This document shows positions 17,626-25,827 of a DNA stretch of 64,000 nt, piece by piece. The stretch lies in contig CAVTFD010000001.1 of assembly GCA_963733945.1 (NCBI GenBank), forward strand, positions 83,648-147,647, given 5' to 3'. The first letter of the stretch is position 1. Each line of letters opens with the position of its first letter. Position numbers and translations under genes: made by a program. The DNA comes from AP-15 sp963733945 (GTDB lineage: Bacteria > Pseudomonadota > Alphaproteobacteria > ATCC43930 > CGMCC-115725). Under the pieces are notes generated by a model. That model was not told where the DNA came from. It saw only the letters and a list, made by a program, of their open reading frames with translations, and ran no database searches.

Positions 17626-17707
17626 GCGGGAATATAGGCGGCAACACCAAAACGGCGACCGCCCGCAACCAGGCTGCGGGCGGCCTACCCGGGAGTATGC
17701 GATCTAG

Positions 17708-19411
17708 TTACGCGTGGTTGGCGTGGTAGTAGGTGTTGCGCAGCACGCGGCCGGGGAGCGCCCCGGTATGCTTGCCGTTCTCCATCAGCACCTGGCCGTT
17801 GACGATCGTTGCCATGATGCCGGCCGCCGGCTCCTTGACGCGCCAGCCGCCCGCCGGGAAGTCGTGCACGATGCTTTCCGGCAGCGGGCGAACGGTATCG
17901 GGATCAAAGATCACGATGTCCGCCGCCATGCCCGGCCGCAGCAAGCCGCGGTCATAGAGGCCCAACGCCGAGGCGGAATCAAAAGTCAGCCGCCGCACCG
18001 CGTGCTCCAAGGTCATGACCTGCTTTTCGCGGACCCACTCGCTCAACAGCCGCGTGCTGTAGCCATAGCCGCCGTGGAACTGCACGTGCGCGCCGCCATC
18101 CGACAATCCGACGATGGCGTTCGGATAGGTCAGGATCTTGGCCATTGCTTCGTCGTCGACGTTGTTCTCGGCCATCATAAAGCCGGTGTCCAAATTCTCC
18201 TCGACGACGAGGTCGAGAAAGGCGTCGATGACCCGCTTGTTCTGGTCCTTGGCGATCTGTCCGATAGTCTTGCCCTTCAGCGCCTGGTTCTTTTCAAGGA
18301 CCGGGGTCTCGACCCACATATAGTTGTACCATTGGCGCGAGTAGCCGGCGGCCGGGACCTCGACTTTGTGCTCGACGACTTCATCGTGCAGTTTCTGCCG
18401 GATCGCCGGATCGGCATAGGCCTTCAGTTTTTCTTCGTCGGAGGACAGCAGGATCGGATGCCAGGTCGGTGAGCCGCGGAAGGTCTGGCAGTTGTGCATC
18501 GTAAAGCTCTGCGTCGTACGGTTCGGGCTGCACAGCGGATAGGCCCGAATGCCGGCCTTCGAGGTCTCGTCGACGCGGGCCATGTGCTTTTTCCACAAAT
18601 CGGGCTCGCGTACCGTCTGTCCCAGATTGTTGTAGATGACCGTGCGGCCGGTCGCCTCCGACAGACGCGCCATCAACCCGTCATTGAGCTCGGCCGCACG
18701 GCCGCCGCCCGATTGGATGATGCCGGTGCCCATTTCGCGCAACACGTCGCCGAGCGCGAAGATTTCCTTTTCGTCGGCCCACAACGCCGGGATATGGACG
18801 CCCTGCGGGTCGTAGTGGCCCTTGTTGCGCGACACCGACAGACCGAGCGCGCCGCCCTTGATGCCGTCGCGCACGACGTCCTGCATTTTCTTGATTTCGT
18901 CGTCCGTGGCGGTGCGGCCCTGGGCCTCGTCGCCCATGACGTAATAGCGAACCGTCGAATGGCCGATCAAATTGCCGACATTGACCCCCAAATGCTGGTC
19001 GAGCCGGTCCATGTATTGGGGGATCGTCTCCCAATCGACCTCGACGGTGTTCAGCACTTCCATCGGGATCGCTTCGACATAGGACAGGAACTCGGCGACC
19101 CGCTTTGCGGTGCCGGGCCGCACCGGCGCCAAGGCCAGCGAGCAATTGCCGAACATGACCGTCGTGGCGCCATGGTCGGGTGAGAACGAGCACAGCGGGT
19201 CCCAGGTGACCTGCGCGTCATAGTGGCAGTGGTTGTCGATAAACCCAGGCGCCACGACATGGCCGGCGGCGTCGATCGTGCGCGTGGCCGGTCCGCTCAG
19301 TTTGCCGATTTCGACGATCTTGCCGTCCTTGACGCCGACATCGCCGCGGAACGCCGGCATGCCCGAGCCATCGACGATGCGGCCATTCTTGATCAACAGA
19401 TCATACGCCAT
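17708..19411 (-). CDS. N-acyl-D-amino-acid deacylase family amidohydrolase, downstream copy
   Basis: A 567-residue amidohydrolase of the D-aminoacylase type. It has the N-terminal beta-sandwich 'YDLLIKNGRIVDGSGMPAF', metal-binding 'APGFIDNHCHYDAQVTWDP', 'MFGNCSLALAPVRPG', 'GLIGHSTVR'-like 'NLIGHSTVRYYVMG', and the late aspartate region 'NAIVGLSDGGAHVQFHGGYG', ending 'VLRNTYYHANHA'. The family hydrolyses N-acyl-D-amino acids or similar cyclic amides; the natural substrate here is not evident. It is the lower unit of a 1742-bp tandem duplication and keeps the presumed original C-terminus. The ATG at 19411 follows GGGAC in a leader that is itself duplicated. Confidence 0.9.
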   Translation of the reverse strand: MAYDLLIKNGRIVDGSGMPAFRGDVGVKDGKIVEIGKLSGPATRTIDAAGHVVAPGFIDNHCHYDAQVTWDPLCSFSPDHGATTVMFGNCSLALAPVRPGTAKRVAEFLSYVEAIPMEVLNTVEVDWETIPQYMDRLDQHLGVNVGNLIGHSTVRYYVMGDEAQGRTATDDEIKKMQDVVRDGIKGGALGLSVSRNKGHYDPQGVHIPALWADEKEIFALGDVLREMGTGIIQSGGGRAAELNDGLMARLSEATGRTVIYNNLGQTVREPDLWKKHMARVDETSKAGIRAYPLCSPNRTTQSFTMHNCQTFRGSPTWHPILLSSDEEKLKAYADPAIRQKLHDEVVEHKVEVPAAGYSRQWYNYMWVETPVLEKNQALKGKTIGQIAKDQNKRVIDAFLDLVVEENLDTGFMMAENNVDDEAMAKILTYPNAIVGLSDGGAHVQFHGGYGYSTRLLSEWVREKQVMTLEHAVRRLTFDSASALGLYDRGLLRPGMAADIVIFDPDTVRPLPESIVHDFPAGGWRVKEPAAGIMATIVNGQVLMENGKHTGALPGRVLRNTYYHANHA

Positions 19412-19470
19412 TTCCGTCCCTTTCTTGGTCGTTGCAACAGACCCACTTTTCCCTGCGAAAAACTTAACAC
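17729..19470. repeat. Tandem duplication unit 1 (1742 bp, deacylase gene)
   Basis: Positions 17729-19470 and 19471-21212 align at a constant offset of 1742 bp through the whole coding region and about 60 bp of leader, with scattered single-base differences and one indel in the leader close to the far end. The unit spans from just inside the 3' end of the gene to just upstream of its start. Confidence 0.9.
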
Positions 19471-21153
19471 GTAGGTGTTGCGCAGCACGCGGCCGGGGAG
19501 CGCCCCGGTATGCTTGCCGTTCTCCATCAGCACCTGGCCGTTGACGATCGTTGCCATGATGCCGGCCGCCGGCTCCTTGACGCGCCAGCCGCCCGCCGGG
19601 AAGTCGTGCACGATGCTTTCCGGCAGCGGGCGAACGGTATCGGGATCAAAGATCACGATGTCCGCCGCCATGCCCGGCCGCAGCAAGCCGCGATCATAGA
19701 GGCCCAACGCCGAGGCGGAATCAAAAGTCAGCCGCCGCACCGCGTGCTCCAAGGTCATGACCTGCTTTTCGCGGACCCACTCGCTCAACAGCCGCGTGCT
19801 GTAGCCATAGCCGCCGTGGAACTGCACGTGGGCGCCGCCATCCGACAATCCGACGATGGCGTTCGGATAGGTCAGGATCTTGGCCATTGCTTCGTCGTCG
19901 ACGTTGTTCTCGGCCATCATAAAGCCGGTGTCCAAATTCTCCTCGACGACGAGGTCGAGGAAGGCGTCGATGACCCGCTTGTTCTGGTCCTTGGCGATCT
20001 GTCCGATAGTCTTGCCCTTCAGCGCCTGGTTCTTTTCAAGGACCGGGGTCTCGACCCACATATAGTTGTACCATTGGCGCGAGTAGCCGGCGGCCGGGAC
20101 CTCGACTTTGTGCTCGACGACTTCATCGTGCAGTTTCTGCCGGATCGCCGGATCGGCATAGGCCTTCAGTTTTTCTTCGTCGGAGGACAGCAGGATCGGA
20201 TGCCAGGTCGGTGAACCGCGGAAGGTCTGGCAGTTGTGCATCGTAAAGCTCTGCGTCGTACGGTTCGGGCTGCACAGCGGATAGGCCCGAATGCCGGCCT
20301 TCGAGGTCTCGTCGACGCGGGCCATGTGCTTTTTCCACAAATCGGGCTCGCGTACCGTCTGTCCCAGATTGTTGTAGATGACCGTGCGGCCGGTCGCCTC
20401 CGACAGACGCGCCATCAACCCGTCATTGAGCTCGGCCGCACGGCCGCCGCCCGATTGGATGATACCGGTACCCATTTCGCGCAACACGTCGCCGAGCGCG
20501 AAGATTTCCTTTTCGTCGGCCCACAACGCCGGGATATGGACGCCCTGCGGGTCGTAGTGGCCCTTGTTGCGCGACACCGACAGACCGAGCGCGCCGCCCT
20601 TGATGCCGTCGCGCACGACGTCCTGCATTTTCTTGATTTCGTCGTCCGTGGCGGTGCGGCCCTGGGCCTCGTCGCCCATGACGTAAAAGCGAACCGTCGA
20701 ATGGCCGATCAAATTGCCGACATTGACACCCAAATGCTGGTCGAGCCGGTCCATGTATTGGGGGATCGTCTCCCAATCGACCTCGACGGTGTTCAGCACC
20801 TCCATCGGGATCGCTTCGACATAGGACAGGAACTCGGCGACTCGCTTCGCGGTGCCGGGCCGCACCGGCGCCAAGGCCAGCGAGCAGTTGCCGAACATGA
20901 CCGTCGTGGCGCCATGGTCGGGTGAGAACGAGCACAGCGGGTCCCAGGTGACCTGCGCGTCATAGTGGCAGTGGTTGTCGATAAACCCAGGCGCCACGAC
21001 CTGGCCGGCGGCGTCGATCGTGCGCGTGGCCGGTCCGCTCAGTTTGCCGATTTCGACGATCTTGCCGTCCTTGACGCCGACATCGCCGCGGAACGCCGGC
21101 ATGCCCGAGCCATCGACGATGCGGCCATTCTTGATCAACAGATCATACGCCAT
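19393..21153 (-). CDS. N-acyl-D-amino-acid deacylase family amidohydrolase, upstream copy with altered C-terminus
   Basis: Nearly identical to the copy at 17708-19411 (a handful of substitutions, e.g. Gln for His in 'DAAGQVVAPG' and Phe for Tyr in 'STVRFYVMG'). At the duplication junction it loses the last six residues 'YHANHA' and reads through the leader of the second copy in another frame, adding about 25 residues ('VLSFSQGKVGLLQ...') before a stop inside the second copy. Metal-binding residues are all kept, so activity is plausible, but the new tail may affect folding. The frame is open upstream to 21213; the ATG at 21153 matches the start of the other copy. Confidence 0.88.
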   Translation of the reverse strand: MAYDLLIKNGRIVDGSGMPAFRGDVGVKDGKIVEIGKLSGPATRTIDAAGQVVAPGFIDNHCHYDAQVTWDPLCSFSPDHGATTVMFGNCSLALAPVRPGTAKRVAEFLSYVEAIPMEVLNTVEVDWETIPQYMDRLDQHLGVNVGNLIGHSTVRFYVMGDEAQGRTATDDEIKKMQDVVRDGIKGGALGLSVSRNKGHYDPQGVHIPALWADEKEIFALGDVLREMGTGIIQSGGGRAAELNDGLMARLSEATGRTVIYNNLGQTVREPDLWKKHMARVDETSKAGIRAYPLCSPNRTTQSFTMHNCQTFRGSPTWHPILLSSDEEKLKAYADPAIRQKLHDEVVEHKVEVPAAGYSRQWYNYMWVETPVLEKNQALKGKTIGQIAKDQNKRVIDAFLDLVVEENLDTGFMMAENNVDDEAMAKILTYPNAIVGLSDGGAHVQFHGGYGYSTRLLSEWVREKQVMTLEHAVRRLTFDSASALGLYDRGLLRPGMAADIVIFDPDTVRPLPESIVHDFPAGGWRVKEPAAGIMATIVNGQVLMENGKHTGALPGRVLRNTYVLSFSQGKVGLLQRPRKGRKWRMIC

Positions 21154-21212
21154 TTCCGTCCCTTTCTTGGTCGTTGCAACAGACCCGCTTTTCCCTGCGA
21201 AAAAGTCTAACA
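19471..21212. repeat. Tandem duplication unit 2 (1742 bp, deacylase gene)
   Basis: Second unit of the tandem repeat described for 17729-19470. The junction is at 19470/19471, where the leader of one copy abuts the truncated 3' end of the other. Confidence 0.9.
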
Positions 21213-21558
21213 CCCGATCGTCTCATTCCTATCAAGAATCGCACCGACCCGAAAATTCGCCGGACTGCAAAAGCGCCCGATCCTCGATCGTGCGGTCATC
21301 GGCACATTTGCCGCATTTACCCGGCGAAACGCCCAGAGCCGGCCTCATTTGGAACCGCCCCCGCTTTCAGCGAAAAGGGGTTCCCGCACCTCACACGCGG
21401 CCAGCGTTCGGGTTGTGGGCGTGATGCTCCCATGGGCAAGGCGATGAGCGTCGGGGCGTATACGGCAAACTGGGCGATCGGCGCCGCCGCCGACGGATCC
21501 GGTATGCCCTATACGGCTACAGCGCGGCGGTTCCCGCTCTCGGGCAAAAAAATCAACT
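21154..21558. other. Non-coding stretch upstream of the deacylase repeat
   Basis: About 400 bp between the divergent deacylase copy and the operator upstream of the secreted cluster. Both-strand frames exist but none has a start signal or protein-like composition. It should contain the promoter for the deacylase genes. Confidence 0.45.
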
Positions 21559-21578
21559 TGTGTGAAGCAGTTCACACA
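21559..21578. promoter_or_regulatory. Perfect 20-nt palindrome, likely operator
   Basis: The sequence is TGTGTGAA-GCAG-TTCACACA: 8-bp perfect arms around a 4-nt centre, the usual shape of a site for a dimeric regulator (the half site TGTGA recalls CRP/FNR-type sites). It lies about 25 bp upstream of a TTGACA box and about 100 bp upstream of the first small secreted-protein gene. Confidence 0.55.
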
Positions 21579-21603
21579 TCTTTTTTTGCCGACCAGATAT
21601 TGT

Positions 21604-21632
21604 TTGACAGAGGTTTCAGCTCAATGTATGCG
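21604..21632 (+). promoter_or_regulatory. Candidate sigma-70-type promoter for the secreted-protein cluster
   Basis: A consensus TTGACA at 21604-21609 is followed after 17 bp by TATGCG preceded by TG (extended -10 look). It lies about 50 bp before the ATG at 21682 and just downstream of the operator-like palindrome. Predicted by eye only. Confidence 0.4.
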
Positions 21633-21681
21633 CGGTGAAAATCACAGGACTGACTAGTTCTAAAAACGGGGAGAGACAGTA

Positions 21682-21963
21682 ATGGCCAAATACTTATTTG
21701 CCATGTTAGTGGTTAGTGTCAGTTGTATTGGCCAGATTAGCGCACCCGCTTGGGCGCAAAGCGACCTGGCTAATAGTTGTGGTCCTCAGCATAATCAATC
21801 CTGCTTTGCGGTTAGACACGACGATCCACCGCCGTCGCAGCCTCATGCGCCACTTTCTGGATACACTCCTCCGCCACCTGCATATTCGCCTTCTGGCGGG
21901 GGAAACTCCTGCCCACCGGGGTGCTCAAGCACTGCCACCACATGCGAATGTGCATTTAAATGA
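21682..21963 (+). CDS. Small secreted Cys- and Pro-rich protein
   Basis: A 93-residue protein with a clear signal peptide (hydrophobic residues 5-20, cleavage likely after 'APAWA'). The mature part of about 68 residues has six cysteines (even number, consistent with disulfides) and a proline-rich middle ('DDPPPSQPHAPLSGYTPPPP'), then a Cys knot-like end 'CPPGCSSTATTCECAFK'. The ATG has GGGGAGAG eight bases upstream. It is the first of four small exported proteins on the plus strand and has the candidate promoter and operator directly upstream. No known family recognised. Confidence 0.65.
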   Translation: MAKYLFAMLVVSVSCIGQISAPAWAQSDLANSCGPQHNQSCFAVRHDDPPPSQPHAPLSGYTPPPPAYSPSGGGNSCPPGCSSTATTCECAFK

Positions 21964-22046
21964 TCGACCGACTTAGCAGTCGCCATCCCGGTTCATGCGC
22001 AAGTGGAAGCTCAATAGGACTGCCCATCAATGAGCGCGAGGGGACT

Positions 22047-22856
22047 ATGAGCAAGCAGAGCCACCCCTTCTGGTGCAAACTCGCTTCTTTGGCATCGCCG
22101 CTACTAGTGGTAGCGATTTGCATAATCTTGTTACTTTCCCACACCGTTTTGGGTCAATCCGCTGGACCCGCCTCTCTGATCGCCACGAACGGCACTTTCA
22201 TGGGCTTGAGACTTGGTGCAAGCAAACCGGAGACCGAACGTGCAGGCGCACGAGGGCTTCAATTGGATCCAACGTCGCAGTTCCGAGGAGCCGTTTACAA
22301 GGTCGCATACCTCTCAGCCGAATTCGACGGTACTCATCGGAGGACACTTTATTTCGACGACCAATTCGGGTTGTATCGCGTCCGTTGGGAGATTGGGAAT
22401 TTGCTGAATAACGACGCGTTCACCGGTCCACAATTATTTAACAAATGGAGAGAGCTGGTACCGCCCTTCCATCGTGTGAACCCTAATGCACCCATAACCT
22501 CTCTAACGCGTCCGAGCGTCAATAATCTCAACCTGGACACGCTACGACAATGCCCGAGGGGACCACAGAATATACGCTACGGTTTATCCCACTTGTCGGA
22601 TGCGGGGCTGGAACAGTTCATGACTGAGAAGCTGGGCGCGGTCAGGGGAAAATCCTGTCCGGAGACGTGTTATGCATTTGCTATGATGTGCGGTGCCTTA
22701 CCCCAATACTCAGTCGAGTTCTTAATTGGCCCGGATCAAGTTGTACGATTTGCAACGGACAATATGAGCGATGGCCGCGCCATCCTCGTAGTAGTATTTG
22801 AAAACAAACGGATCGCCAACGTAATGATAGACAGAACCAGACCACGTAATTACTAG
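22047..22856 (+). CDS. Exported protein of unknown function, secreted cluster gene 2
   Basis: A 269-residue protein from the ATG at 22047 (GAGGGG four bases upstream; the frame is open further up to 21960 but without a ribosome site). The N-terminal hydrophobic segment 'LLVVAICIILLLSHTVLGQ' is a signal peptide or anchor. The exported part opens with 'FMGLRLGASKPETERAGARG' and 'RTLYFDDQFGLYRVRWEIG', a pattern seen in small periplasmic BLIP/SmpA-like alpha-beta domains, though I cannot claim homology. Four cysteines in the exported part ('RQC', 'KSCPETCYAFAMMC') suggest disulfides. Lower GC than flanking genes. Confidence 0.65.
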   Translation: MSKQSHPFWCKLASLASPLLVVAICIILLLSHTVLGQSAGPASLIATNGTFMGLRLGASKPETERAGARGLQLDPTSQFRGAVYKVAYLSAEFDGTHRRTLYFDDQFGLYRVRWEIGNLLNNDAFTGPQLFNKWRELVPPFHRVNPNAPITSLTRPSVNNLNLDTLRQCPRGPQNIRYGLSHLSDAGLEQFMTEKLGAVRGKSCPETCYAFAMMCGALPQYSVEFLIGPDQVVRFATDNMSDGRAILVVVFENKRIANVMIDRTRPRNY

Positions 22857-22878
22857 GATATCTCCGAGGCGGATCGTT

Positions 22879-23250
22879 ATGCAAACTTTCAGTAGGATGG
22901 CGACGATAATGCTTTTCGTCGGAACCACTTTATTGGTAGTTAAAGGATATGCCACACAACTTCCCAAAGATGAATTCGTCTCTTCCGACGGCCCGATCGG
23001 CAGGGGTGAGTACGTATTGGCATATTCGAAATCCTTATGTGTTGCGCAGTGTAGGGCACATCTAAACCATTGCCTAGCGTCGGCGCGACGCGCATGTCCA
23101 CAGGACACAAACTGGGTTCTTTGTCAAACTCCCGTGGATAGAGCAAATTTGGTTGAACAATTTAGCGCGGATTGCCGAGAAGGCTCGGCTCGCTGCATTG
23201 ACACTTGCTTAGAAGGGTTGATTGATCCGGATTTTAGCTGGGACCAGTAG
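22879..23250 (+). CDS. Small secreted eight-cysteine protein, secreted cluster gene 3
   Basis: A 123-residue protein with an N-terminal signal peptide (hydrophobic residues 7-22). The mature part carries eight cysteines spaced through an alpha-helical-looking region: 'LCVAQCRAHLNHC', 'RACPQ', 'VLCQ', 'DCREGSARCIDTC'. CxxxC spacings recall helical-hairpin (CHCH-like) disulfide patterns, but no family is recognised. It begins 22 bp after gene 2 with GAGGCGG upstream, so co-transcription is likely. Confidence 0.6.
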   Translation: MQTFSRMATIMLFVGTTLLVVKGYATQLPKDEFVSSDGPIGRGEYVLAYSKSLCVAQCRAHLNHCLASARRACPQDTNWVLCQTPVDRANLVEQFSADCREGSARCIDTCLEGLIDPDFSWDQ

Positions 23251-23338
23251 ACCAGTAGGGAGTGCAGATACAGCCTTCGTTGGTATGACAATGGAGAGAT
23301 TGAGCCTCTAATCCCCAACCCTTGAGGAGAGCTGAGTA

Positions 23339-23596
23339 ATGCGTGCATTCCCGATCGTTTCGGCCATCGTGCTAACTGTGACGGTTACCTCTTTGATGCC
23401 GATCGTAGGCAACGCAGCCAGTAATAATGCCCCGCCGCCATTGTCCGCTCCGCCTCCTACTACGGTCTCTCCGCCACCTCCGACTATCCCTCAGTCAAAC
23501 GTGATCGTCCCTCAATCAAATATCGCTCCGCCGCCGACCGGCGAAGAGTCAACACCGCCTCCGCCGGCGGTTAGCGACCAAAACACCAAAAATTAA
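23339..23596 (+). CDS. Small secreted proline-rich protein, secreted cluster gene 4
   Basis: An 85-residue protein with a signal peptide ('VSAIVLTVTVTSLMPIVGNA', cleavage likely after GNA) and a mature region of about 58 residues dominated by proline runs ('APPPLSAPPPTTVSPPPP') and two 'VPQSN'-type repeats. No cysteines. GAGGAGAG lies nine bases upstream of the ATG. Composition suggests an extended cell-envelope linker or a binding partner for the other three proteins; that is inference. Confidence 0.6.
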   Translation: MRAFPIVSAIVLTVTVTSLMPIVGNAASNNAPPPLSAPPPTTVSPPPPTIPQSNVIVPQSNIAPPPTGEESTPPPPAVSDQNTKN

Positions 23597-23900
23597 TACG
23601 ACGGTGCGGCGTGCATGTGATCTTAGGCTTCGGTGTCCGTCGGCGGTACGTTCGCCGCAGTCGAATTTCCTGCGGGGTTGCCATGGATGATGTGTGTCAA
23701 CCACGTGATCTGCAAAAGATTTCGGTAGTACTAGTCGGGCAGTTCTGGTGCTTTGTATCGATCGAAAATACCGGTCATAAAATCGAGTCCGGTCTTATTG
23801 GCTGCTGCCTCCCTACCTCACCCGTCAGACGCCGCGCTTAGCTAACCACGTTCCGTGTACGCGCCGAGATCGGCGGTACGCAAGCGCCGGTCAACGCGGG
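23597..23900. other. Gap after the secreted cluster, no convincing gene
   Basis: A plus-strand frame at 23611-23841 has no ribosome-binding site, no signal peptide and unremarkable composition. I leave it out. The 3' end of the convergent dioxygenase gene lies at 23901. Confidence 0.4.
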
Positions 23901-25001
23901 TCAGATCGAATATTCGAGAATGGGGTCCAAGGCGCTGCCGCCTTCGACGGCATGGCCTTCCGAACGCCAGCGCAGCATGCCGCCGGCGAGATTGGCGACA
24001 TCGCTAAAGCCGGCCTCGCGCAGAATCACGGTCGCCTGGGCGGAGCGGCTGCCGGCGCGGCACACGGCGACGATCGGGCGATCCCTTGCCAGCTCCCCAG
24101 CGCGCTCGGCCAGCGCGCCCAATGGGATCAGGGTCGCACCGCGGATATGGCCGAGTGGTCCGGTGAATTCCTCCGGCTCGCGAACATCGAGGATCTGCAC
24201 CTGACGCGCATGCTCTTCGAGCCCGTGGGGGTCGATCTCCCAGATCCCGGCAAAACTATAGCGCAGCGCCGCCCAGCCGGGCGCCGCCGTCATGTCGACC
24301 TCGCCCTCGGGCTTGCCGCATTTGAGATTAGCCGGCACCGCGACATCGAGCTTTTTCGGGTGCGCCAGCCGCAGGTTTTTCATGTAGCCGGTGAAATCGG
24401 CCTCGCCGGTCTCGCCGCCGAGGCGCGGGTTGAACCGCCGCTCCTCGCGCACACTGGTCACTGTTAAGCCGCGGTAATCGTGCGCGGGATAGAGCAGACA
24501 AGTATCCGGCAGGGCAAAAATCTGCTGATGGACCGAGCGGTACATCGCGTGCGGGTCGCCCTGCTGGAAATCGGTCCGTCCGCTGCCGCGGATCAGCAGA
24601 CAATCGCCGGTGAAGGCCATGCTGCGGTCATCGAGCACGTAAGTCAGGCAGCCATTGGTATGCCCGGGCGTCTTGCGCACCTGCAGATTGCGCTCGCCGA
24701 AGGCGATCACATCGTCCTGCACTAGGTAGCGGTCGGCTCCCTCAGCGCCGCTGTCGGCGGACAATGCGATGCTGCACCCGGTCTGCTGTTTCAGCAGCGA
24801 AGCTCCGGTGACGTGATCGGCATGGACATGGGTTTCGAGCGAATAAGCCAGCTTGAGGCCCAACTCGTCGATCAACGCCGCGTCGCGCCTTACCTGCTCG
24901 AACACCGGGTCGATGATGACCGCCGCTCGGCTTTTGCCGTCGGCCAGCAGATAGGTGTAAGTCGAGGACGAGGGATCGAATAATTGCCGGAAAACCAACA
25001 T
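23901..25001 (-). CDS. Persulfide dioxygenase-like MBL-fold protein fused to a rhodanese domain
   Basis: A 366-residue fusion. Residues 1-240 are an ETHE1-like metallo-beta-lactamase fold with the metal motif H58-x-H60-x-D62-H63 ('ETHVHADHVTG'), 'KTPGHTNGCLTYVL', 'AFTGDCLLIRGSGRTDFQ' and 'YPAHDYRG'; this family oxidises glutathione persulfide to sulfite. Residues 255-355 are a rhodanese domain with active-site cysteine in 'VCRAGSRSAQ'. The arrangement lets persulfide sulfur be passed between the two active sites. Similar fusions (CstB/PRF type) function in sulfide detoxification. It stands alone, with a GNAT gene divergent from it. Confidence 0.88.
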   Translation of the reverse strand: MLVFRQLFDPSSSTYTYLLADGKSRAAVIIDPVFEQVRRDAALIDELGLKLAYSLETHVHADHVTGASLLKQQTGCSIALSADSGAEGADRYLVQDDVIAFGERNLQVRKTPGHTNGCLTYVLDDRSMAFTGDCLLIRGSGRTDFQQGDPHAMYRSVHQQIFALPDTCLLYPAHDYRGLTVTSVREERRFNPRLGGETGEADFTGYMKNLRLAHPKKLDVAVPANLKCGKPEGEVDMTAAPGWAALRYSFAGIWEIDPHGLEEHARQVQILDVREPEEFTGPLGHIRGATLIPLGALAERAGELARDRPIVAVCRAGSRSAQATVILREAGFSDVANLAGGMLRWRSEGHAVEGGSALDPILEYSI

Positions 25002-25068
25002 TGCCGACTCCGGTAAGAGGTTTGCGCTATTTTACAGCCGCTCGCGAAAAAAAGGGAGACGGCTGACG

Positions 25069-25527
25069 ATGACCGACATCCTTATTACCCGGCTCGCTGC
25101 GCCAGACCGGGTGCGCTGGACCGAATTGTGGCGCGGCTATCTCGATTTTTACGAGACCCAGTTGCCGCCCGAGATCTACGACCATACCTGGCAACGCCTG
25201 ATCGCGGCAGATGGCGCGATCCGCGGCCTCGGCGCGCGGCTCGGCGGCAACACCGCGCCGCTCATCGGCATCATTCATTACCTGTTCCACGCCCATGCCT
25301 GGACGAAGCGCGAGGTCTGCTACCTGCAAGATCTATTCGTCGACCCCACCGCTCGCCGCCATGGCATCGGCGCCAAACTGATCGAAGCCGTCGCCGCCAT
25401 CGCCCGCGAGCACAACTGCCTGCGCCTCTACTGGACGACCAAGGAGGACAACGCCACCGCGCGCCTCCTCTACGACCGGATCGCCCATTTCAACGGCTTC
25501 ATCCGCTACGACTACGCGCTGGACTGA
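25069..25527 (+). CDS. GNAT-family N-acetyltransferase
   Basis: A 152-residue single-domain GNAT enzyme. It reads 'WTELWRGYLDFYETQLP' near the N-terminus, the acetyl-CoA motif 'VDPTARRHGIGAKLIEAVA' (R-x-H-G-I-G), and the C-terminal 'NATARLLYDRIAHFNGFIRY', a layout shared by GNATs that act on small amines or amino acids. The ATG follows a purine-rich AAAAAAAGGGAGACGG. It is divergent from the persulfide dioxygenase with a 67-bp shared promoter region. The substrate is unknown. Confidence 0.85.
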   Translation: MTDILITRLAAPDRVRWTELWRGYLDFYETQLPPEIYDHTWQRLIAADGAIRGLGARLGGNTAPLIGIIHYLFHAHAWTKREVCYLQDLFVDPTARRHGIGAKLIEAVAAIAREHNCLRLYWTTKEDNATARLLYDRIAHFNGFIRYDYALD

Positions 25528-25662
25528 ATAAGGATGCCAGCTGTGTGTTGCGTCTCCCCAGCTTGCGGTAAAAGCCGCGCGGTCAGTATCCGACCCGCTC
25601 CGGCTCGCCCCAAAACCAAGTCACACCGAGTCGCTGGCGCAAAACACTGAAGGGTCAAAACG

Positions 25663-25815
25663 GTGAGCTGGCGAACACTTCAAAACATTTTATATAATGG
25701 CGCTTATGCAGCTTTGACAGCAGTGCGCGGCGTGACGGCAACACAAGATGTTGAAACGCAGGGTATTGCCGCCCGCAAAAATCCAGAGGCATTGAGCCCC
25801 GGGCGTTATTATTAG
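25663..25815 (+). CDS. Possible 50-residue small protein
   Basis: A GTG at 25663 with AAGGGT upstream opens a 50-codon frame of protein-like composition ('WRTLQNILYNGAYAALTAVR', 'ETQGIAARKNPEALSPG'). It overlaps nothing on the same strand and ends 12 bp before the 3' end of the convergent membrane-protein gene. Too short to judge by composition alone; listed as a candidate. Confidence 0.25.
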   Translation: MSWRTLQNILYNGAYAALTAVRGVTATQDVETQGIAARKNPEALSPGRYY

Positions 25816-25827
25816 GGCATGCCCGTG

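Noticed and set aside
21604..21632. Treating the duplicated deacylase leader as a second promoter for the secreted cluster
   Set aside because: The leader lies on the opposite strand and points away from the cluster.
21174..21638. Plus-strand frame of 154 codons upstream of the secreted cluster
   Set aside because: It crosses the operator and promoter and has no protein-like pattern.
23611..23841. Possible fifth gene of the secreted cluster
   Set aside because: No signal peptide and no Shine-Dalgarno; composition does not match the other four.
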